NCBI GenBank assembly: GCA_036897485.1
Contig: JAYMTF010000587.1
Location: 1 to 33,187 of the forward strand
Length of the DNA: 33,187 nucleotides
Direction: 5' to 3'
Source of the DNA: Pelargonium nanum
Taxonomy: Eukaryota; Streptophyta; Magnoliopsida; Geraniales; Geraniaceae
Under the pieces are notes generated by a model, which was not told where the DNA came from, made no database searches, and saw nothing but the letters and a program-made list of their open reading frames with translations. A program made the position numbers and the translations under genes. This document shows, piece after piece, positions 20,715 through 31,220 of the stretch. Every line of letters starts with the position of its first letter. Within the stretch, counting starts at the first letter, position 1.

Positions 20715-23623
20715 GTAATTACCTTCTCCATCACCATTTTTCTGTGAATATTTTTCTTATTTTGGCAGTATGTAGTGAAAATGGAGATAAAAATTGCATC
20801 TTTATTTCATATTTGGTGATTTTTCTGCGATTATTTTAAATTTCTGGATCTCATTTGGTGTTGGATCAGCTAGAAGGCACGTGGGTCGTACCTTAGCTTC
20901 CTTGTTCTTTGCATTATTTTATTGATTTATTGTATAGCTTGATTCCTTGGTTGAACACGTTGTTTGGCTTTATTTATATGTATGAATCTCTGGCTCTGTG
21001 TTAGTTCTCTTCAACAGTTCAACCAACTTATCCAATATTTTTCGGTTGAAGGTTGCTCGAACTGCGAGACAGGTAAAATTCTGGATAATTTGCTCAAAAC
21101 TAGGCGGAATGCTTGGAAAGTTTTTAATATGATATGCTTTTGTTGGATTGGCAATTGGATTGCTATCTTCTTATTAAATCTTCTGTCATTGGCTTCTGTT
21201 GAGCTTCAGTTTGGTCTTTTGGGTGCATCTCATGCTCATTTGATGATTTTAGGTGTTTTGGATGGGATTTGTTTGGTTTTTGTTTGAATTAGAAGGAATT
21301 GTTTAGTTGTGGAAGCTGAATTGTGTTTTTGGTTGTCTATATAGACTTGGATGTGCGTGCGACGGGTCACATGATCTGTCACTCATTCTCTTAAATCTGT
21401 TCAATGGATTCAGTCCAAGGGTATAAGATAGGTCCGCAAATCGTGAATTCAGGGGTGTGAGAGAGCTAAATTGGGTTGAAAATGTTTCAAGCTGAAATGA
21501 GTGACCCGTAGTTGGACAGATGCATTATCAACACTGTTGATGCTGTGCCATATAGCTTACAATATTGCTGAGGGTTTGATTTGTAAATGTAGCTTCAACT
21601 TACATGTTGTAGTCTAAAGATTGAGTATTTGCTGTATAGATTCCTTGTATACATGTAATCCGATCATATCAACATGTTTTTTTAGTTTGTTTGGTTGTAT
21701 GAGGGTCATGTGCTGATATTTTGCTTTCTTATGATACATCCTCTATATCATAATCTAAATTTGATTCTGCAAAAAGTTGTATGTACTTTTGCTTTTAAAA
21801 GTCATGTCATGCAGCCACTTCATCATTTTCCTAAATTTAGTTTTCAGTGCTTTTTCTCATTTTTTTCCGTAAGTATTTTGCTATGACTTCTCATTTGATT
21901 TTATTTAATAAATTTATGTCAAGTTTTTTTCCCTGAAGATAAGATTACTATAGATAGCTATCCTCATGTTCGTACAGGTAGATTTTGATATATTTATTCT
22001 CTTCTCATATTTCTATTCAGTTTGCTGTTAATTAACAGGCTCACATGTCTAGTATGCAGCTTGTGCATATCATACAGTGAATCTTATCCTCATTCTGATG
22101 TACATTGATATGATGATGATAAAAGCATTGGATTTGTAATGAAGGAATGTTTTTGTATACTGTTGGAATGTTCGATCAATCTCGTGGTTGTGATGTTTAA
22201 TTTTGAGTAGTACTCTGCTATTTTGATTTAACACTTGGACTGAGGGTTGAGGCATCTAAAAATGCGAGTTATTCGCTAGAATGCACATATTCCTTGTACT
22301 ATCGTTTGTCAGCCTCAAGCATAAACTATTCAGTGCCCTTTTCTTTTGAGTAGTACTGGGCTATTTTGATTTAACTCTTGGACTAAGGATCAAGGGATCT
22401 AAAAATGTGAGTTTTTCGCTAGAATGCACATATTCCTTGTACTATCATTTATAAATCTTCCAGGATTTACCATCACTTTTCTTTCACATTTATATAGTTT
22501 GCAATGTCTTTTGCATGTTTTGGATCACATTGACAATGAATTTATATGGTGGTAAATTCATTAACCAGATAATTGATACATCTAGAGGTTTTCAAACCGA
22601 GTGTCTTAGTCTACATCTAAAGGTAGTTTGATGAGCATTCCTACTTGAACGACCCTCCCAGACCCAAAAATGATGGGAGCTTCATGCACTGGGCCATCAC
22701 TTTAATACCTACTGTTAGATTGCAGAGAGCTGCATTGGCATATAGTATCCTAGCAAGCTAGCACCTTGTTTGTGTCAGGAGACTACATCCTTACTTGACA
22801 GTATTTGATGTATCTCAAGCACGAATGCCTCTATGTTATGTTGCAATGGGAACAGCAACTGCTTTGGACATTCCTACTTTGTCGTTACAACCTTTTGGCT
22901 ATATCAAGGCATCATTTTCTTTGGAACTAGTCAGGTATGCCAGAAGAGAGCTTATAATCTGCTAAAAATATGGGTTATATTATATTTTTATTTTATTTTA
23001 GTCTTTTGCTTAGAAATGGTGGTGTCATATTGAGTCATAGACACATCTCAGACTCTCAGTTGAATGAGAATCACATTCAATAAGTTTTTCTGCTAGCGAA
23101 TATGTCCATGTTTTGGATCCTTGGCTGCCTCCCAATAGTACAAGCATCGTCTTTTGTGCAGTTGGTCATTCTACATAAGCTTCTTTCTTTGCCTCTAGAA
23201 TTTCATAGCCATTCATAATCATAACTGATTAAATATACAGAGTTAAAGAATACTGCTATGTGCATTTTAAATTGTTTGCATGATCTGATACATGAAAGTG
23301 TATGGGCATTTTTTTAGCCGTGTAGGATAGTGTTGGCAGTCCATGTTTCTTAATATAAACCAGATTGCTATTTTTGTGACTACGGTATGCTGTCTATCGA
23401 TGACTTTTAAATATAGTTCCCTTTCTAATGATGTTTTCCTTTCTCATCATGGGATGGAATAGAGCCAACTGCTTAAGGGAGAATTATAAGTGCCATCCGT
23501 ACTTTTTAACGCTTTTATACAAATTCCTAGTTTGTTGCTTGTAATTTGTTACTCAGTTTTGACAGCTTAACAGTGATTTGTCTTGATATCTGATGTTCAT
23601 GTTATAAATTTTACACTAATTCA
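20715..23623 (+). other. Leader intron of the DUF1644 gene (2.9 kb)
   Basis: Inferred intron between the 5' UTR exon and the coding exon. It is T-rich, as plant leader introns often are. It has no convincing coding frame; the frames at 20964-21287, 21695-21886 and 22833-23033 have no family resemblance. It contains a 109 bp direct duplication (22201-22309 and 22344-22452). Confidence 0.5.
22201..22452. repeat. 109 bp direct duplication
   Basis: Copy 1 at 22201-22309 and copy 2 at 22344-22452 align without gaps, with 12 mismatches by my count (about 89% identity), separated by 34 bp. Both start TTTTGAGTAGTACT and end CCTTGTACTATC plus a few bases. The origin is unknown; it may be a local duplication or two copies of a dispersed repeat. 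Confidence 0.85.
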
Positions 23624-23637
23624 GGTTTAGCTTGAAA

Positions 23638-24714
23638 ATGGCGAAAGGTAGCAGGGGACGACGCAGGATGGCTTCTCGACAATGCAGACCAACTCCATAT
23701 CCATTGCCATGTAATCATGATACTTCAGAGGACATATGCCCAAAGAAATGTCCCAAAGGCCTAGAGAAAAAAGACTGGGAAGATGCAACCTGTTCTGTGT
23801 GCATGGAATACCCTCATAATGCTGTTCTTCTTCTCTGTTCCTCTCACGACAAGGGTTGCCGTTCCTATATGTGTGGAACCAGCCTAAGATATTCTAACTG
23901 CCTTGACCAGTACAAGAAAGCTTACACTAAAGTGATCTCTCCTAATGATGGACAGCATTCACACGATTCAGTTGCTATTCCTCTAGAGGAGGTACCTGAT
24001 TCCAGCTTGCCAGTTGAGAAGTGTAAAGTAGCGGAGCTTTTATGCCCACTTTGTAGGGGGCAGGTGAAAGGATGGACTGTAGTTGAACCTGCACGAGAGT
24101 ATCTGAACATGAAGAAGAGAAGCTGCATGCAGGAGAACTGCACATTCGTTGGGAATTACAAGGAGCTTAGGAAGCATGTGAGGGCTGAGCACCCCACTGC
24201 GCGACCACGTGAAGTTGATCCAGCCCTTGAACAGAAATGGAGAAGGCTTGAGCGCGAGCGTGAACGCGATGACGTGATCAGCACTATAAGGTCAACCATG
24301 CCAGGAGCAATGGTTTTCGGAGACTATGTAATTGAAGGGAATAACTATGGTCTCGATACAGATGAGGACGATGATACCTTCGATGAGGACGCTGCAGATA
24401 GGATTGGTGATTTAGAGGGTAGCTTTGATAGTAATTTGGTGAATGTCTTTCTTCTGTTGCATGCATTTGGGCAGTCCGGTAACATTGGGAGGTTGAGACA
24501 GCCTGGGAGAGCTTTCAATCAGGATGTGGCTGGTGTCCGCCACCCTTCTCCCGCTGTAGGCCTGGAGTCATCCGATGAAGATGATGACGACAGTGATGAT
24601 GACAACGGTAGTAACATATCCCTGGTTAACCGGCTCCGTCGTCATGGTAGGGTGTTATTAGGACGATCCGGCAGGAGACGTAGGCGTAGAGAATCCAACG
24701 ATGGCCAGAGATAG
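23638..24714 (+). CDS. DUF1644 zinc-finger-like protein
   Basis: A single coding exon gives 358 residues; the first in-frame ATG is at 23638 (the codon two before it is TTG). The protein has a basic start (MAKGSRGRRRM), then the plant-specific DUF1644 region (about 48-190): CSVCMEYPHNAVLLLCSSHD, CRSYMCGTSLRYSNCLDQY, LLCPLCRGQVKGWTVV and the C2H2-like CMQENCTFVGNYKELRKHVR with AEHP. The cysteine spacing recalls a degenerate RING plus one C2H2 finger. Downstream lie an Arg/Glu-rich helix (QKWRRLERERERDD), an acidic stretch (SSDEDDDDSDDD) and a basic C-terminal tail with six consecutive arginines, which looks like a nuclear signal. Some rice DUF1644 members have been linked to salt and drought responses; the biochemical function is not established. 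The intronless coding region behind a leader intron fits the family. Confidence 0.88.
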   Translation: MAKGSRGRRRMASRQCRPTPYPLPCNHDTSEDICPKKCPKGLEKKDWEDATCSVCMEYPHNAVLLLCSSHDKGCRSYMCGTSLRYSNCLDQYKKAYTKVISPNDGQHSHDSVAIPLEEVPDSSLPVEKCKVAELLCPLCRGQVKGWTVVEPAREYLNMKKRSCMQENCTFVGNYKELRKHVRAEHPTARPREVDPALEQKWRRLERERERDDVISTIRSTMPGAMVFGDYVIEGNNYGLDTDEDDDTFDEDAADRIGDLEGSFDSNLVNVFLLLHAFGQSGNIGRLRQPGRAFNQDVAGVRHPSPAVGLESSDEDDDDSDDDNGSNISLVNRLRRHGRVLLGRSGRRRRRRESNDGQR

Positions 24715-25366
24715 ATCTAGATGCTGGAAAAGAAGAAGGGAGGAACAGGAAAATTTCCCTAGGTATATAGTTTTAGGAGGAAAAACATAGATTTGCATTT
24801 TACTTCCTCGTTGATATTGCAAGTCTTTGTTGGAAGGAAAAAAATGATTGCTTTTTTTCCTGGTAGTGTAATTTTTCCGAAGTAATTCCTAATGACCTCT
24901 CCTTCTATCGTGTTCTTAATGTGTTAAAATGGCGAATATGTTCTATTGTGAAGTTTATCAATGTAAAGCATGTAATTTGCTGCATTACAGTGAATCTGTC
25001 ATGAAAGCTCATTGTGTTTTTTCTTCGGCTTATGTTTCTTTACTCATTTAATAGCAATTCAGCTATGTTCAGGAGTTAGAATTTGATTCTTCTTGCTTAT
25101 TTGGTAACACTGTGACAGGATCTAAGCTTGATACAGGTTCTTACAAAACATTTTTGCACATCATGTAAGTTTTGTCTGATTTTTGCAGGTTGTTGCTGAT
25201 TAGTCAAAGTATACGTACTCAATGAGGTTTCACACAAAATATAATATTAATTTCCTATGAATTCACCTACCATTTATGTCAAACTTTTGAATTTAGTGTA
25301 TAGTATATAATGAAGCCAACACTATCTCTTTATTTGAAGCAAGACCTGAAACTAGTAGTCTCCACC
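24715..25366. other. Spacer between the DUF1644 and aminotransferase genes
   Basis: Tandem genes on the same strand. The left part should be the 3' UTR of the DUF1644 gene and the right part the promoter and leader of the aminotransferase. AT-rich; no repeat or RNA gene recognised. Confidence 0.55.
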
Positions 25367-27215
25367 ATGGCAACAATGCTTGAGCAGCCAGCTTCTGATC
25401 AACCCACCAACCACAGGTATTACTATAGCTTTCTGGTTAGTTTTTGGAATCAATCTATTCGCTTCTTTGATGCGAGTACATGAATGAATATATGATTACT
25501 CGGTTTGATTCATTTGTCCCTTTTCTTGTTGAGAAACATCAGCAATGGACGCCAAAAATCCATCCATGTGAACTGGGACGAGCTCGGGTTTGGCCTAACA
25601 CCAACAGATTACATGTATGTCATGAAATGCTCCCAAGGAGAGAGCTTCTCCCAAGGATGTCTCAAACCCTATGGAAACATCGAGTTAAGCCCTTCCTCCG
25701 GAATCCTGAACTACGGACAGGTACATATATTACTGAATACGTGCATTTGATGTTGACACGCCAAGGCATATCATTTAACATAAGTTGAATCCTTTGGTGG
25801 CCTTTCTAGGGATTGTTGGAAGGTTTAAAGGCGTGCACGGGAGAAAACGGGGAAGTGATGCTGTTCAGGCCCGAACAGAATGCTCTGCGGATGAAGATTG
25901 GGGCGGAAAGGATGTGCATGCCATCGCCATCCGTTGAGCAATTTGTTGATGCTGTGAAGCAAACAGTTCAGGCCAATATGCATTGGGTACTAAATATCCT
26001 TGTCTGCAACTAGTGCATCAATAGTAGCAGAAACTAAAGCTTGTGAAATTTCAGGTACCTCCTCCAGGTAAAGGGTCTTTATACATTAGGCCTCTGTTGA
26101 TGGGATCAGGACCAACCCTTGGTTTTGGTCCAGCTCCTGAATACACATTCTTGATTTATGTTTCTCCTGTTGGAAACTATCACAAGGTATGTACTATGTA
26201 CTATGTAATTTTCAAAACTACAGATTTTTTTTTATCAGTTGAGCTACACAACCGGGGTAGCTCTCCCCTTTTAACCCAAATGACCCACCCCATACCGTCA
26301 GCAGGGAGGCTCGAACCCGAGACCTCAAAGGGAATTCAAAGCGCTTAAATCGCTTGGCCCAACCTGCCTCGGTCAAAACTACAGATCTTAGTTTTTTGCA
26401 TTGTACATATAATGCTGGATTTGGTGCACACATGACAGGAACATAGAGAACTGAACTTGATTGTAGCAGAAAATATGCATAGAGCTGTTGTTGGAGGAAC
26501 CGGAGACATCAAAACAATCACCAACTATGCACCTGTAAGCTAATCATAGTATCATACATTATTAGCATCATTCTAGGAACCAACCTATGTAACATGAGAT
26601 TCATGAACAACTGTTTAGATTTACAAAGCAGCTGGTGAAGCAAAGGCCAAAAGCTTCTCTGATATCCTGTTTCTTGATGCACTGACCGGAAAACATATCG
26701 AGGAGCTTTCTTCTTGCAACATCTTCATTGTCAAGGTACAATACTTTACTTCACAATTTACAAATAATTCATATAAATTTACACGAACACGGATCATTGC
26801 AGGGCAATGTTATTGCAACTCCTGCGATTAGTGGAACGGTTTTGCCTGGAATAACCCGAAAAAGCGTGATAGAGATTGCTTCGGATTTTGGTTACCAAGT
26901 GGAGGAGCGAGTTGTTCCGGTGGAGGAGTTGATGGATGCTGAAGAAGTGTTCTGCACAGGAACTGCCATTGTTATGAAGCCTGTTGGGAGTGTAACCTAT
27001 AAGGGCAATAAGTAAATTTCATTCTCTTTTATATGTATTTTTATTTTTTGTAGCAACTGTGTTGGGTACTTTATGTTTATATGGATTGTGTGTTGTGCAG
27101 GGTTGTGTACAGGACTGGAGATGGATCAGTTTCTCCAAATTTGTATGATAGGTTGACTGGAATTCAAATGGGAAAGATTGAGGACAACAAAGGGTGGATT
27201 GTGAAGATTAATTGA
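25367..27215 (+). CDS. Branched-chain amino acid aminotransferase (cytosolic-type)
   Basis: Eight coding exons: 25367-25416, 25543-25720, 25810-25986, 26055-26186, 26439-26534, 26619-26735, 26803-27011 and 27101-27215; 357 residues, all junctions GT-AG and in frame. It is a class IV (fold-type IV) PLP aminotransferase that interconverts Leu/Ile/Val and their 2-oxo acids with glutamate/2-oxoglutarate. Motifs in order: [67 protein letters not shown] with the PLP lysine at 204, [28 protein letters not shown] and EVFCTGTA. The N-terminus ([18 protein letters not shown]) is only about 25 residues before the conserved start and is acidic rather than Arg/Ser-rich. A plastid or mitochondrial transit peptide is therefore unlikely and a cytosolic location is inferred. 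An undetected upstream exon would change that. The KTITNYA form of the active-site motif, rather than KTIGNYA, also recalls cytosolic BCAT4/6 types as I remember them. Confidence 0.93.
26212..26386 (-). mobile_element. tRNA-derived SINE with 14 bp target-site duplication
   Basis: Inside intron 4 of the aminotransferase gene. TCAAAACTACAGAT occurs at 26212-26225 and again, identically, at 26373-26386, bracketing a 147 bp insert. Read on the - strand the insert has a box A-like TGGGCCAAGCGATTTAAGCG (26361-26342), a box B-like GGGTTCGAGCC about 44 bp downstream (26318-26308), and ends in an A-tail (eight T at 26226-26233 on the + strand). Box A resembles tRNA-Leu/Ser. Head, body, A-tail and duplication together are diagnostic of a SINE. 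The perfect duplication points to a fairly recent insertion. Confidence 0.88.
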
Positions 27216-27364
27216 CTCATTCTTGGCTTTCATATTGGGTTTTAGCATTCTGAAATATGTGTAATACTGATATACAGTTTTGAATAATGACAAGTTGACT
27301 ATTGGTCCAACAATTTTATCAATGTTCTTTGTTATAAGTTATAACAAATTCATATTCACGACAA

Positions 27365-27607
27365 CCAGTGGGTTGACGTAGTTGGTTCAGCACTATGTCC
27401 CTTAAGCAAGTGGTTGGGAGTTCGAATCTTAGCTCTTGTGAATGGAAAAAACTCATGGGCCAACCTCCTACCACTTAGTACGCTAATAGTGGGGCGAGTG
27501 GGGATTAGTCAGCTCTTGTGAATGAAAAAAACTCATGGGCCAGCCCCTTACCACTTAGTACGCTAACAGTGGGGCGAGTGGGGATTAGTCTGGCTAAGGG
27601 TTTACTT
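27365..27607 (+). mobile_element. SINE-like element with an internal 80 bp tandem duplication
   Basis: The head GGTTGACGTAGTTGGTTCAG (27371-27390) resembles a tRNA box A region. GAGTTCGAATCTT (27418-27430) about 40 bp downstream resembles box B. The body is then an 80 bp unit present twice in tandem (27431-27510 and 27511-27590), each starting AGCTCTTGTGAATG and ending GGGGATTAGTC, with five mismatches. The end TGGCTAAGGGTTTACTTGT resembles SINE 3' ends. No target-site duplication was found, probably because another repeat adjoins on the right. Confidence 0.65.
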
Positions 27608-27930
27608 GTAAATTAATCCTAATAATGTGTCAAATGTGTTAGGTTCTGTTGGATCGTTTCATACGTGTTGGGATAATGTAAATTAATTCTAATAACGTGT
27701 CAAATGTGTTTGGCCATGTCATACTAAAAGTGTACAATAATGTCGTGTCAAACGTGTTGGTTATATTATCCACAATATTTTATACCATATTCGTGTCAAT
27801 TGTATTGTATCGTGTCAACACGACTTATTTAACTCGTGTTAAACATGTCGTGTGCATGTTGTGTTCATAAACTGATAAACATGTCTTATTTACGTTGAAC
27901 CTGTCGTTACCAACCTTTCACACTACACGA
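27608..27930. repeat. AT-rich CGTGTCAA-type repeat
   Basis: GTAAATTAAT[C/T]CTAATA followed by [A/C]GTGTCAAATGTGTT-like sequence occurs at 27608-27640 and again at 27678-27710. To the right are many CGTGTCAA, CGTGTTAAAC and the palindromic CGTGTCAACACGAC (about 27810-27825). Similar vocabulary occurs in the MITE-like stretch at 901-1231. No coding capacity and no clean termini; probably a degraded non-autonomous element. Confidence 0.45.
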
Positions 27931-27934
27931 ACAA

Positions 27935-28096
27935 TGGGCCAGCTCTGGTCCGAAATGTGGGCTCATTGGTGGGCTTGCAATAAGGAATGTCTCAAGCCCA
28001 GCATCCCATATTTTATAAGCCCAGCCCATAAAGGACTAAATTGCCATATAAATCATTTGCCTTTTAGGGTTTAAAATCAGAAGGGTTTTAGGGTTT
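27935..28096 (+). promoter_or_regulatory. Site II and telo-box promoter of the MRT4 gene
   Basis: Six site II hexamers (TGGGCY or its complement RGCCCA) occur at 27935, 27958, 27970, 27995, 28018 and 28023. Two telo-boxes on this strand follow (TTAGGGTTT at 28064-28072 and 28088-28096), 71 bp or more before the start codon at 28167. In plants the pairing of site II elements (bound by TCP factors) with telo-boxes is a known hallmark of ribosomal-protein and ribosome-biogenesis promoters, which matches the gene that follows. Confidence 0.75.
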
Positions 28097-28166
28097 CAGA
28101 ACAGAGGCTCAAAAGAAGCATCGTAACCTTCAGTTTTGCCTCCGAAATCTACTTTCCTCTGCGAAT

Positions 28167-28202
28167 ATGCCGAAGTCCAAGCGCAACAAAGCAGGTATTC
28201 TT

Positions 28203-28233
<31 letters not shown>

Positions 28234-30572
28234 TCTGCTTGAAGCTTGAAATTTGATGTACTGTTTGTTTTATGGTAAAGGTCTGGAAAAATAGCTATTG
28301 ATTAGTTTTTTTTCACCTTCGGATTTGTTATTTTGAATGAAAATTTGTCTAAATTTTTGTTTCTTTCCGCAACTTAAAAATTCTGGCTTTGGATCACTGG
28401 AAGATTAATTTGTTGAAACTATTGATTTTTTATTTGCCTTGTTTGGCTGCTAAGAAATTGAAACTGTCAGCCTCCTAACTTGCATAGCACTGCTTGATGA
28501 ATCCTGAGTATGGTGTTAATGTATCCGTAGTGTGTTGAAACAATTAATTGATGGATGTGATGCAGTTACATTATCCAAGACTAAGAAGAAGGGGAGAGAG
28601 CATAAAGAGACTGTGGTGAGTACAATAAGAGATGCAGCAGAGAAGTACAGTTCAGCTTATGTGTTCTCTTTTGAGAACATGAGGAATCTCAAATTCAAGG
28701 AGTTCAGGGAGCAGCTTAAATCTTCAAGCAGGTATGCTTTCTTTTTATTTGACTTATACCTGAAGCTAACATCTACTCATTGCAACCTTAGCAGAAGACA
28801 AAAGGGTGGTTCCCGGACAGAATTTAGATGTTAACATCATTTGTATACTGGTTAAATACTTCTCGTGAGAAGTGGGAACCAATGCCATGGTTTGATGTTC
28901 TTAACAATTATAAGATGGCTGAGTCTTATTCACTTGACATAAAAAATATTTCTGATTTCTGATGTCAATTTTCATACAAACCACTATAGTCTATGGGTTA
29001 ATTTATATTTTAGGTATGTCTGATCAATATTCATTACTTTTATTGCTCTAAGGTTGACTGGTATAGGAGTTATCCTTGGACAGATGATGATTATTTTTTC
29101 TTTTGTTAGATTTTTCCTTGGATCAAACAAAGTCATGCAAGTTGCTCTTGGCCGATCTGATTCTGATGAGATCAGACCAGGACTTCACAAAGTATCCAAG
29201 GTAAGCATCACTAAGTATTACTATCTGTCTGGCTCCTAATTATATTCTTGCCTTTTGCTCATGTTGTATATATGTGCTGCAGCTTCTACATGGTGATGCT
29301 GGTGTGTGTTTTACCAATTTGCCCAAAGAAGAGGTCCTAAGGTATATACTTGACATTTTTGCATATCTTTCTTTGGTTGCTAAAAGTTGAATATAAATCA
29401 AAATTTAGTGCGATGAGCTTTTGACATTCTTGTTTTCTCTATGCATTATAGCTCAAGCTTATAGTTATTTATTTGCATATATTGCAGGTTATTTAATGAA
29501 TACGAGGAGTATGACTTTGCGAGAACAGGAAGCCTTGCGAAAGAAAAGGTTTGGAAGAACTTTCTCTCTTAATACCCTTACATGCCTACATGTCAGGTGT
29601 CTAAGATTTCTCTCAAACTAGAATTAATGCTCTCATTTGTGTGTTTATGACCAAGGGGAAGTTCTAAAATTTCCTCTATGGCATTTGATTTGGTAAATCA
29701 ATGTCCAGCTTTATTGGCTATGACTTATGAGTTGTATGCACCTTTATGGTTTACATCTTACTCAGCTTGTGCAGCATGGGTATCTCTTTTAAGCTCACCT
29801 CGTTACTTGCATTTATTCCTTCAGGTTGTGCTTGATGAAGGTCCTCTGGAGCAGTTTACACATGAGATGGAGCCCTTTCTGCGCAAGCAAGGGATGCCTG
29901 TTCGGTTGAATAAAGGTGCGCCATTGTTTTCTTTCCTTTGGTTCCCTATGACATAGGAATATATAATTTTAATCCTTATTGTTTGTGGTATATACAGGTG
30001 TGGTGGAACTTGTTTCAGAGTTTGTAGTTTGTGAAGAGGGAAAGCCCATATCACCTGAGTCATCTCGCATACTGGTAGGTTCTGGTCTTAGAGCTTGAGT
30101 GGCAAGTAAATAATTTTTTTCTTCCTCGATTTTCCATCCAAACCTTGAAACGTGATATGGTGTTCTCTCAAGGTTTACCATACTTATTTCAAGAAATAAA
30201 AGAATGCACTCATTATGGTCAAGGTTTCTAAGTTCTGTGTTAAAACATTTGCTGCCGACATCATTTGTGATATCAAATAACTGTTATGTAGTGCAATTAC
30301 ACCCATAGGATCAAGTCAGTACATTGCACCATCGATTCTGACTGAATATATTTTAAACATTATCATATGCCTCTAAAATTGTCTTTTCCGTACATGTTAT
30401 GATTTGGGGAAACTATAACTATATAGCTGACAACGTATTTATTTGTTTACAGCGTTTGTTGGGGATGAAAATGGCTACCTTCCGACTTAATTTGATTTGC
30501 AGATGGAGCCCTGATGAGTTTGAACTTTACAAAGAAGAACTAGGCAATGATTCAGATGTTGAATCTGCTTAG
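28167..30572 (+). CDS. MRTO4: Ribosome assembly factor MRT4 (mRNA turnover protein 4 homologue)
   Basis: Eight coding exons: 28167-28194, 28566-28731, 29110-29200, 29283-29341, 29488-29548, 29825-29915, 29998-30074 and 30453-30572; 230 residues (yeast Mrt4 is about 236). It starts MPKSKRNKAVTLSKTKKKGR, a basic nuclear/nucleolar-type N-terminus. The L10/P0-like domain follows: VVSTIRDAAEKYSSAYVFSF, MRNLKFKEFREQLKSSSRFF, GSNKVMQVALGRS and LHGDAGVCFTNLPKEEV. The later part (PLEQFTHEMEPFLRKQGMPV, RLNKGVVELVSEFVVCEEGK, LLGMKMATFRLNLICRWSPD) is the MRT4-specific arrangement. It ends DSDVESA and lacks the acidic P-protein-binding tail of true P0. MRT4 occupies the P0 site on nascent 60S particles in the nucleolus and is exchanged for P0 later. 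The first exon is only 28 bp. Confidence 0.93.
28198..28230. repeat. (TTC)11 microsatellite
   Basis: Eleven TTC units start three bases after the splice donor of intron 1 of the MRT4 gene. Confidence 0.95.
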
Positions 30573-31220
30573 AATGCCATATCTAGTTGGATCAAGACAG
30601 TTTTGATTGAAGGCTAAAAATTTGAAGATCGGGTATGAATGAGAACTACAAATCTGTTGTGGTTCAAAGTTATCATCTCGCAATTGTGACACAATTAGTT
30701 TCTTATGTCCTAGTTTTATAACTATTGTTGACTGTTGGGCTAGTCAAGATACCGAATGGCCTCTGTAAGCTATGTATTTGCCCTGAGTTGGAAATTTTTC
30801 TGCTTATTTATATGAGCTTTCTATCCATTTGGTATAATTTTTCTTCACAAATCACTCTAAAGTCTGGCTATTTCATAATGGTTAAATGGTTTGGTATTGC
30901 TTGAACAGTCACTTTCTGTTCATACATTTAGCTAATTTTATGTTTTTTACCCTCATTTCATCAAAATTTAGGAAGAACTTTTGGCAAAATATAGTATAGT
31001 TTTTTTTTACTTCTCAGCCAAAACAACGTTTGTAGTTTTATATGCTACAAGACATTTTTGCCGAACTTGAAAACAACCTTAAGGGTCATTAAAATATACA
31101 TCAAAACATAGATAACAATAAAAATATGGATCAATGAGCCTGGCTAATCCATGGTTAACATCATGAAGCAACCATAAATATGAACCTACTAGAGTTTCTG
31201 CACAGTAACACACCCCTATT
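30573..31220. other. Convergent 3' spacer between the MRT4 and PYM genes
   Basis: The stop codons are 648 bp apart and the two 3' untranslated regions should lie here. AT-rich with several A- and T-runs; nothing else recognised. Confidence 0.6.

Noticed and set aside
20964..21287. 107-codon frame in the DUF1644 leader intron
   Set aside because: Hydrophobic T-rich translation without a family match; sits inside an intron inferred from donor and acceptor positions.
26218..26433. - strand open frame across the SINE
   Set aside because: Produced by the SINE sequence and its flanks; contains tRNA-like boxes rather than protein features.
28198..28230. TTC repeat as a coding or CRISPR-like repeat
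   Set aside because: A simple trinucleotide microsatellite just inside an intron; no spacers and no coding role.
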